NCBI GenBank assembly: GCA_910587295.1
Contig: CAJULP010000016.1
Location: 1 to 44,237 of the forward strand
Source of the DNA: an uncultured Lachnospiraceae bacterium
Lineage (GTDB): Bacteria; Bacillota; Clostridia; Lachnospirales; Lachnospiraceae
Length of the DNA: 44,237 nucleotides
Reading direction: 5' to 3'
In this document: positions 40,336 through 44,237 of the stretch, piece by piece
Layout of the letters: the number at the start of each line of letters is the position of its first letter
Numbering within the stretch: position 1 is the stretch's first letter
Position numbers and translations under genes: made by a program
The notes under the pieces: generated by a model
Database searches by the model: none
Told to the model about the DNA's origin: nothing
Seen by the model: only the letters and a program-made list of their open reading frames with translations

Positions 40336-40422
40336 AAATAAGCACCTCCTGTATGAAAGCATAATCCAAAGAAAAAATATATGCAATGAGACAGTTTGAA
40401 AAATTTACCTCACAAACGGGAT

Positions 40423-40887
40423 TTAACCGACTTTTAATTTCTTTTCCATAATTTCATAAACCAGTTTGACATCATTTGGTAATTCATAAATTCCATGCCC
40501 TACCGTTTTATACCCCCTATGTTCATATAAACACACTGCCGAAAGCGAAGCGTCCAAGAGAACTGTATCATGTTTTTTTGATATTACCATTTCCAGATAA
40601 TCCATAATCTTTGAACCACAGCCTTGTTTCTGATAATCCGGCAGCACATATACTCCTGTAATATGATTACCGTCATAACAGCCCGTACCGATAATAAGAT
40701 CTTCATCTGTCAATACCCCCATATTTCCAGACGCTATCCCTTCTAGAATATGTTCTCTGCTATGATGTTGGCAAAAGAAATCTGCCACCTCCTCAGGATA
40801 ATACTTTGGATATACCGTTCTTATTGTTGTATGCAAAATATGATGTATTGCATCCGCCATTTCCACTGTCGCTGTTAAATACTTCAT
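40423..40887 (-). CDS. GNAT-family N-acetyltransferase
   Basis: 154 residues and complete: MKYLTATVEMADAIHHILHT, the Fe-S-free GNAT core ITGVYVLPDYQKQGCGSKIMDYL (Q-x-x-G-x-G acetyl-CoA loop) and LLDASLSAVCLYEHRGYKTV. The substrate is unknown. AAAAGGA lies immediately before the ATG. Confidence 0.88.
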   Translation of the reverse strand: MKYLTATVEMADAIHHILHTTIRTVYPKYYPEEVADFFCQHHSREHILEGIASGNMGVLTDEDLIIGTGCYDGNHITGVYVLPDYQKQGCGSKIMDYLEMVISKKHDTVLLDASLSAVCLYEHRGYKTVGHGIYELPNDVKLVYEIMEKKLKVG

Positions 40888-40928
40888 TCCTTTTCTCCCA
40901 TAACTTTTAACTTAATGAAGCTGCTATT

Positions 40929-41246
40929 TTACCATTTCTCTACTATGTATTTCACGGCTTCCCTTAAATCATCGCTGAATACTTCCAAATCATCCAGCGA
41001 TATGACCTCATCCAAAACCAAACGTATGATATTATTTATCGCCGTTGATCTTCGCATATCAATTAAAACGCCTGGACATTTCTTATCCTTTTTAATACGC
41101 TTTTCAAGTTCCCAGAATTTACCGGAAGCTGTTCTCTCACTTTGCAACAGTGCTATGTATTCCGTTGTCAATCTTTCCATATAACGTTCTTGCCATTCCG
41201 GTATATTTTTTCGAAATATTTTCCAATCTCTTTCAGTTATTTCCAT
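40929..41246 (-). CDS. Small conserved hypothetical protein
   Basis: 105 residues, helical and charged: EITERDWKIFRKNIPEWQER, then FWELEKRIKKDKKCPGVLID and MRRSTAINNIIRLVLDEVIS. It looks like a family common in clostridia, without a known function. The start overlaps the end of the HAD remnant by 14 bp, so they were cotranscribed. No membrane segment. Confidence 0.65.
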   Translation of the reverse strand: MEITERDWKIFRKNIPEWQERYMERLTTEYIALLQSERTASGKFWELEKRIKKDKKCPGVLIDMRRSTAINNIIRLVLDEVISLDDLEVFSDDLREAVKYIVEKW

Positions 41247-41664
41247 CCTTCAACCTCTCCACCATATCTTTCCAATTTTCTATTGTAAGTACGTCTTCCT
41301 TTGGTTCATATTTCAAATCAATTGCCCCGATATACCACACCGGGAATAATCCTGCCGCATCCCAAAACACGCTGTCAATTTCTTCCGGGCTTAATGGAAT
41401 TTCAATTCCCTGCGACTCATATAAATATTTTGTAAACATATGGTTTGGAACTTCCACTTGAAAATGGTGTCTCTTTTCCGGGTCAAATCGTCCTAACTCC
41501 TGATTCAGTTTATTTGCATGAGCCTGCACTTCCTCAGCCGATCTATTATATTTATTTTTTGTGGCATATCTAAGAACCGCCTCTGTTCCTTTTACGCCGT
41601 TAAATAATTATTCGTTTACCAAAGTTTGTCCATAATCAAATAAAATCATCTTAGGTTTCTTCAT
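41233..41664 (-). pseudogene. HAD-family phosphatase, nonsense codon plus internal deletion
   Basis: ATG 41664 (GGAGAG upstream) opens with HAD motif I, MKKPKMILFDYGQTLVNE, and then meets TAA. The same frame continues LFNGVKGTEAVLRYATKNKY and the cap region to EIDSVFWDAAG. It then jumps to LFPVWYIGAIDLKYEP and ENWKDMVERL, the end of a HAD protein. The part with motifs II-IV is lost. The ORF from 41529 is only the remnant after the stop. Confidence 0.75.
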
Positions 41665-41696
41665 TTATGTTTCTCTCCAAAATCTGTTATTTATCA

Positions 41697-42207
41697 TCAG
41701 TAAAGAACTTCTCTAACTTTTCGCATTTCCCTCCAAACATTATCTCCATAGTTGCTCACCAAAACGGAAACAATCCCATTATTTGGATTATACTCGGATA
41801 TAAAACTTACACCCGGATCACAACCTTGAAAATACGCAAAATCTTTACCACTCGGATTATCAATTATCCACATACCATAGCCATAATATCCTTCTTCTGC
41901 ATCATCCCCATCTCCGCTCTGCTTACTAAGCATATCTGAAACAAATTCCTTTGAAACTAAATTTCCTTCCAGTAGATTAGTCCAAAAAATAACAATTTCT
42001 CTTACCGTTATAAATGCCCCTCCCGCACCGGTGCATTTCGCATCCACAGAAAATATATTTGTGCGATAATCCTTTGTATCAGCGCAATAAATATAGTTAT
42101 TAGCGCACTTTGCCGGCAGCCTGTCTAACTCATAATACCCCGTTGCTTTCATACCGCATATGCCAAAAACATTTTCCTTTATGCACTTGCAAACAATATC
42201 AGTACGA
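41697..42207 (-). pseudogene. Serine hydrolase (beta-lactamase-like) C-terminal remnant
   Basis: The frame (start lost; open from upstream of 42207) reads CIKENVFGICGMKATGYYELD, then the C-terminal domain of class-C-like serine hydrolases: GGAFITVREIVIFWTNLL, GYYGYGMWIID and DPGVSFISEYNPNNGIVSVL. The N-terminal half with the SxxK nucleophile is absent. Intact relatives are about 330 residues. Confidence 0.75.
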
Positions 42208-42221
42208 CATTGAAAGAATAA

Positions 42222-42371
42222 ATGAAAACTGAATACGACACAGACACGGCGTTTCTCTATCCCATAACAGGGAAAACGGGAACGCCGCTTTATATACCCT
42301 CATGTTACGCGATAGAAGCAAAAAGAGACTTGCTACAAGCGGTTTTGCGGGTGTGTTTCTGCCGGAGATAA
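42222..42371 (+). CDS. Small ORF of mobile-element type
   Basis: 49 codons (MKTEYDTDTAFLYPITGKTG, TPLYIPSCYAIEAKRDLLQA, VLRVCFCRR). The composition looks protein-like, with strand-helix character. There is no strong ribosome site. I do not recognise it. Confidence 0.35.
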   Translation: MKTEYDTDTAFLYPITGKTGTPLYIPSCYAIEAKRDLLQAVLRVCFCRR

Positions 42372-42476
42372 GGATTTATGCCTATCCCCGCCAAAATGGC
42401 ATTCTATTGCGTAACATACCCACAGCAAAAGGAGTGCTGAAGCTATGGCTGTTTTCCAAAAGAACCTCAACCGATA

Positions 42477-42677
42477 TTGCTCGATATTGGGAACCCGACA
42501 CCGGATAACCCGATATTGGATTTTCCGATACCGGATTATCCGACGTCGGAAAATCCAATGCAATTAAATAAAGATATACTAAATACTGATTTACAAAATA
42601 TCTATTCCTTTCCCTTCCTATCTTTTTCCCCGTCTCTTTGGCTAAGAAACAGTAAAGCCACCAGAATGGAAAGGTAA
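42477..42677 (+). pseudogene. Pro/Asp-rich C-terminal fragment resembling ICE replication-initiator proteins
   Basis: Frame from a TTG (upstream stop at 42438) with the repeated pattern NPTPDNPILDFPIPDYPTSE then NPMQLNKDILNTDLQNI. Such linkers followed by a poly-Asn/Asp stretch are typical of replication initiator/DnaD-like proteins of clostridial ICEs. The N-terminal RepA domain is not present. A competing frame (42445-42567) has a better ribosome site but Arg-rich low-complexity protein. Confidence 0.3.
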
Positions 42678-42871
42678 AATATACAAAACGTATTTATAAT
42701 TTGCCGGATAAAGTATATCAGTTTTGTATTAGACTGTATGTTGGAGAATCTGGTCACAATTCGCAATATCAAGCAGTACTTATGTGCCATGCTTTTAACG
42801 TCTCGTCGGTAATCAGCAATTATTACACATTATTTATTGCTCTGAGCATAGCAAGAATAAAGCCACAAATA

Positions 42872-43549
42872 TCAACCTCTCCATACAGCATAAGGTTTTA
42901 TTTGATAAACGGATTCCGTTAATTTATATACATGACCAAATACTCCCAAACGAATATTTGTTCCTTTTGTTACTCTAAATAAAGTTGCCAAATGAGATGA
43001 GAAACCACCTAAGGGTTCCATTTTCTTTATACTTAGGTTCATGGTTAACTTGATTTTTTTCAAAGCCATTGTCTTATAATAAGAATCATCATACTGATAT
43101 GTATCTTTAAATTTATTAGTGGCATCTCCACCTTTATAGAATGGAATATATCCACATTGATTTGCTAAATCTACTGTTTTAAACCAATCGTTATGATAGA
43201 AATCTGTATCAAAAGGCATTGTAAGTAACACAAAGTTTTGTTTATCCTCTTGATAGTTTTTATGTATTTCTGCCCTATTTTTCAATACTGCTTCGCACTT
43301 TTCGACATACTGAATAATCTGCTGTATTTTTGCTTCATAAGGTTGTGTTGTGGTTTTATCAATTGTTTGTACAGATTCCATTTCACCAGAAACACTTACA
43401 TCTGCCTTAAATATTTTTTTGACAACTTCCGAAAACCCAATGCTTCCATTTGCATTGCCGGCTTTTCTACTTGTTGTCTGAATATGGCTTGTTTCTACTA
43501 GTTCTGATGTGATTTGAGATAACAAGCTATCTATTCCGACCATATCCAT
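42872..43549 (-). CDS. DUF6414-like protein with an early in-frame stop
   Basis: 225 residues from ATG 43549: GIDSLLSQITSELVETSHIQ, a Ser/Gly-rich linker, KIQQIIQYVEK, then a beta-rich half (FVLLTMPFDTDF, CGYIPFYKGGDA). The layout resembles DUF6414. The only good start is ATG 43576 behind GGGGGAT, which reads Met-Glu-Ser-TAA and then, in frame, KNYIYMDMVGIDSLL. The stop at codon 4 (43567-43565) separates the ribosome site from the gene; ATG 43549 has no site. It may be an inactivated gene or be expressed weakly. A+T-rich. Confidence 0.5.
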   Translation of the reverse strand: MDMVGIDSLLSQITSELVETSHIQTTSRKAGNANGSIGFSEVVKKIFKADVSVSGEMESVQTIDKTTTQPYEAKIQQIIQYVEKCEAVLKNRAEIHKNYQEDKQNFVLLTMPFDTDFYHNDWFKTVDLANQCGYIPFYKGGDATNKFKDTYQYDDSYYKTMALKKIKLTMNLSIKKMEPLGGFSSHLATLFRVTKGTNIRLGVFGHVYKLTESVYQIKPYAVWRG

Positions 43550-43576
43550 ATAAATATAATTTTTTTAAGATTCCAT

Positions 43577-44031
43577 AAAAATCCCCCATCATTTGTGCCT
43601 TGATCATTTACAAATTATACGTCGCAATTATCGCAAAATCAATTAGAATACGGGTAATTCGCACTTTTAATTTCAGCATGATGAATGCTAAGAGCTTTTA
43701 TTCCCCGAAAATAGACAAAACTAATGACAGAATCATTGGTTTTTCTTGTATTAGTGGAAGTATATCAATTATAAGATTAGACTACCAAAGAAAAAATAAG
43801 TTTCGGAGCAAGCATAGGAAAAGAGTACCCTTTTCCGTAAATCTACCCGCACGTATAGCTTGCCGGACAGATTTGCTTGTTGGGAAGTATCCCAAACCCT
43901 CTTGATAGTTCTCTCACTACCTACAACCCCGTACAAGGCGATTTTAACGAAGCTTTGAGAAAAATTTCTCAAAAAATTTTTTTAATCTATCTATAAAGAA
44001 GTTTGGGAAATACCAAGTATTATTTAATTTC
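43577..44031. other. A+T-rich intergenic region, no recognised gene
   Basis: A minus-strand frame at 43769-43972 (ALYGVVGSERTIKRVWDTSQ) is open but has no ribosome site or family likeness. The region ends with a hairpin at 43954-43973. Otherwise nothing is recognised. Confidence 0.5.
43954..43983 (+). terminator. Terminator-like hairpin with T-run
   Basis: TTTGAGAAA (43954-43962) and TTTCTCAAA (43965-43973) form a 9-bp A+T-rich stem, followed by AAA and seven T's (43977-43983). Confidence 0.5.
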
Positions 44032-44060
44032 TTGAATTTATTCGGTTAACCGTATATAAT
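44032..44060 (+). promoter_or_regulatory. Promoter with palindromic operator for the HTH gene
   Basis: TTGAAT (44032-44037), 17 bp, TATAAT (44055-44060). A perfect palindrome CGGTTAACCG (44043-44052) sits between the two hexamers, the position of a repressor site; autorepression by the downstream HTH protein is plausible. Confidence 0.75.
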
Positions 44061-44099
44061 TATGGTGATAAAACTTATAGAAAGCGAGAGAGACTGAAA

Positions 44100-44237
44100 A
44101 TGTTAGAGTATATTTCTGCCCCGGAAGCGGCACAAAAATGGGGCATTTCAGAAAGACGGGTGCAAAAGCTATGTGAGGAAAACCGCATACCGGGTGTAGC
44201 AAAATTTAGTCGGCTATGGCTGATACCAAAAGACGCA
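44100..44237 (+). CDS. Helix-turn-helix (excisionase/MerR-like) DNA-binding protein, 3' end outside window
   Basis: 46 codons are visible: MLEYISAPEAAQKWGISERR, VQKLCEENRIPGVAKFSRLW, LIPKDA. This is the winged HTH of the excisionase/helix_turn_helix_17 type (Ser-AAxxWGIS-R-VxxLC-x-x-x-RI-G..W-IP). GAGAGA precedes the ATG. Such genes often start small operons on mobile elements. The rest lies outside the window. Confidence 0.8.
   Translation, partial: MLEYISAPEAAQKWGISERRVQKLCEENRIPGVAKFSRLWLIPKDA

Noticed and set aside
42445..42567. 40-codon Arg/Ile-rich plus-strand ORF with AGGAG upstream
   Set aside because: Its protein is low-complexity and it overlaps the more protein-like Pro/Asp repeat frame; kept only as an alternative.
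43769..43972. 67-codon minus-strand ORF
   Set aside because: No ribosome site, no family likeness, and it begins inside the hairpin at 43954-43973.
1..44237. CRISPR array, rRNA genes or complete insertion sequence
   Set aside because: No regularly spaced repeat array, no rRNA-like segment and no transposase frame with terminal inverted repeats was seen.

Overview
The window looks like a chromosomal segment of a gut Firmicute of the Lachnospiraceae or a close clostridial relative. The support is family-level: AGGAGG-type ribosome sites, GHKL/LytTR two-component pairs, a CD3324-family protein, a DUF5692 protein, GH95 fucosidase, a chromosomal-type erm gene and an ICE-type tyrosine integrase. 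Species cannot be fixed from the sequence alone. The first 34 kb is dense and of moderate G+C. From about 35.6 kb onward the DNA is visibly richer in A+T and full of broken genes, as expected of an acquired or decaying island.

Layout. 0-0.5 kb: the end of an integrative element (C-terminus of its integrase) that appears to have cut a nucleotidyltransferase-like gene. 0.5-5.4 kb: that remnant, a CD3324-family regulator, a small conserved protein, an AraC regulator and an intracellular GH95 alpha-L-fucosidase. 5.4-10.6 kb: a tRNA with anticodon GAC and a four-gene operon, hypB - large Fe-S/FAD oxidoreductase - hypA - DUF5692 membrane protein, with no hydrogenase beside it. 10.7-15.6 kb: a heterodimeric multidrug-type ABC exporter convergent with an Erm 23S rRNA methyltransferase. 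The erm leader carries a full attenuation cassette: promoter, 15-codon peptide with an Arg-Thr-Arg motif, intrinsic terminator, then erm. 15.6-17.9 kb: a membrane protein of unknown role, an internally deleted MFS gene and an XRE regulator with a TPR-like tail.

18-23.3 kb: two more ABC exporter halves, divergent from a LytTR response regulator and an unusually short, soluble GHKL kinase, with 21/19-bp spaced direct repeats between the divergent promoters. 23.3-28 kb: a DUF4143 ATPase remnant, a MATE exporter, a YcaQ-type DNA glycosylase and a soluble hybrid histidine kinase. 28-33.4 kb: a membrane GHKL kinase and LytTR regulator divergent from a BceAB-like ABC transporter. The intergenic region holds four LytTR-like half sites in two pairs, each pair exactly 21 bp apart. 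33.4-34.8 kb: a GNAT acetyltransferase and an AAA ATPase.

34.9-42.2 kb is a gene graveyard. Small accessory enzymes (epimerase, several methyltransferases, GNATs, nucleotidyltransferase, HAD phosphatase, serine hydrolase) keep recognisable ends while their middle or beginning is missing, interspersed with intact GNAT, MGMT/Atl-like and AraC-kinase fusion genes. 42.2-44.2 kb holds short ORFs resembling a mobile-element replication-protein tail, a DUF6414-like gene with an early stop, and the start of a helix-turn-helix gene behind a strong promoter with a palindromic operator.

The best-supported unusual items are the erm attenuation leader, the LytTR operator arrays, the hydrogenase-free hypAB/oxidoreductase/DUF5692 operon, and the recurrent internal deletions in the 35-42 kb island.
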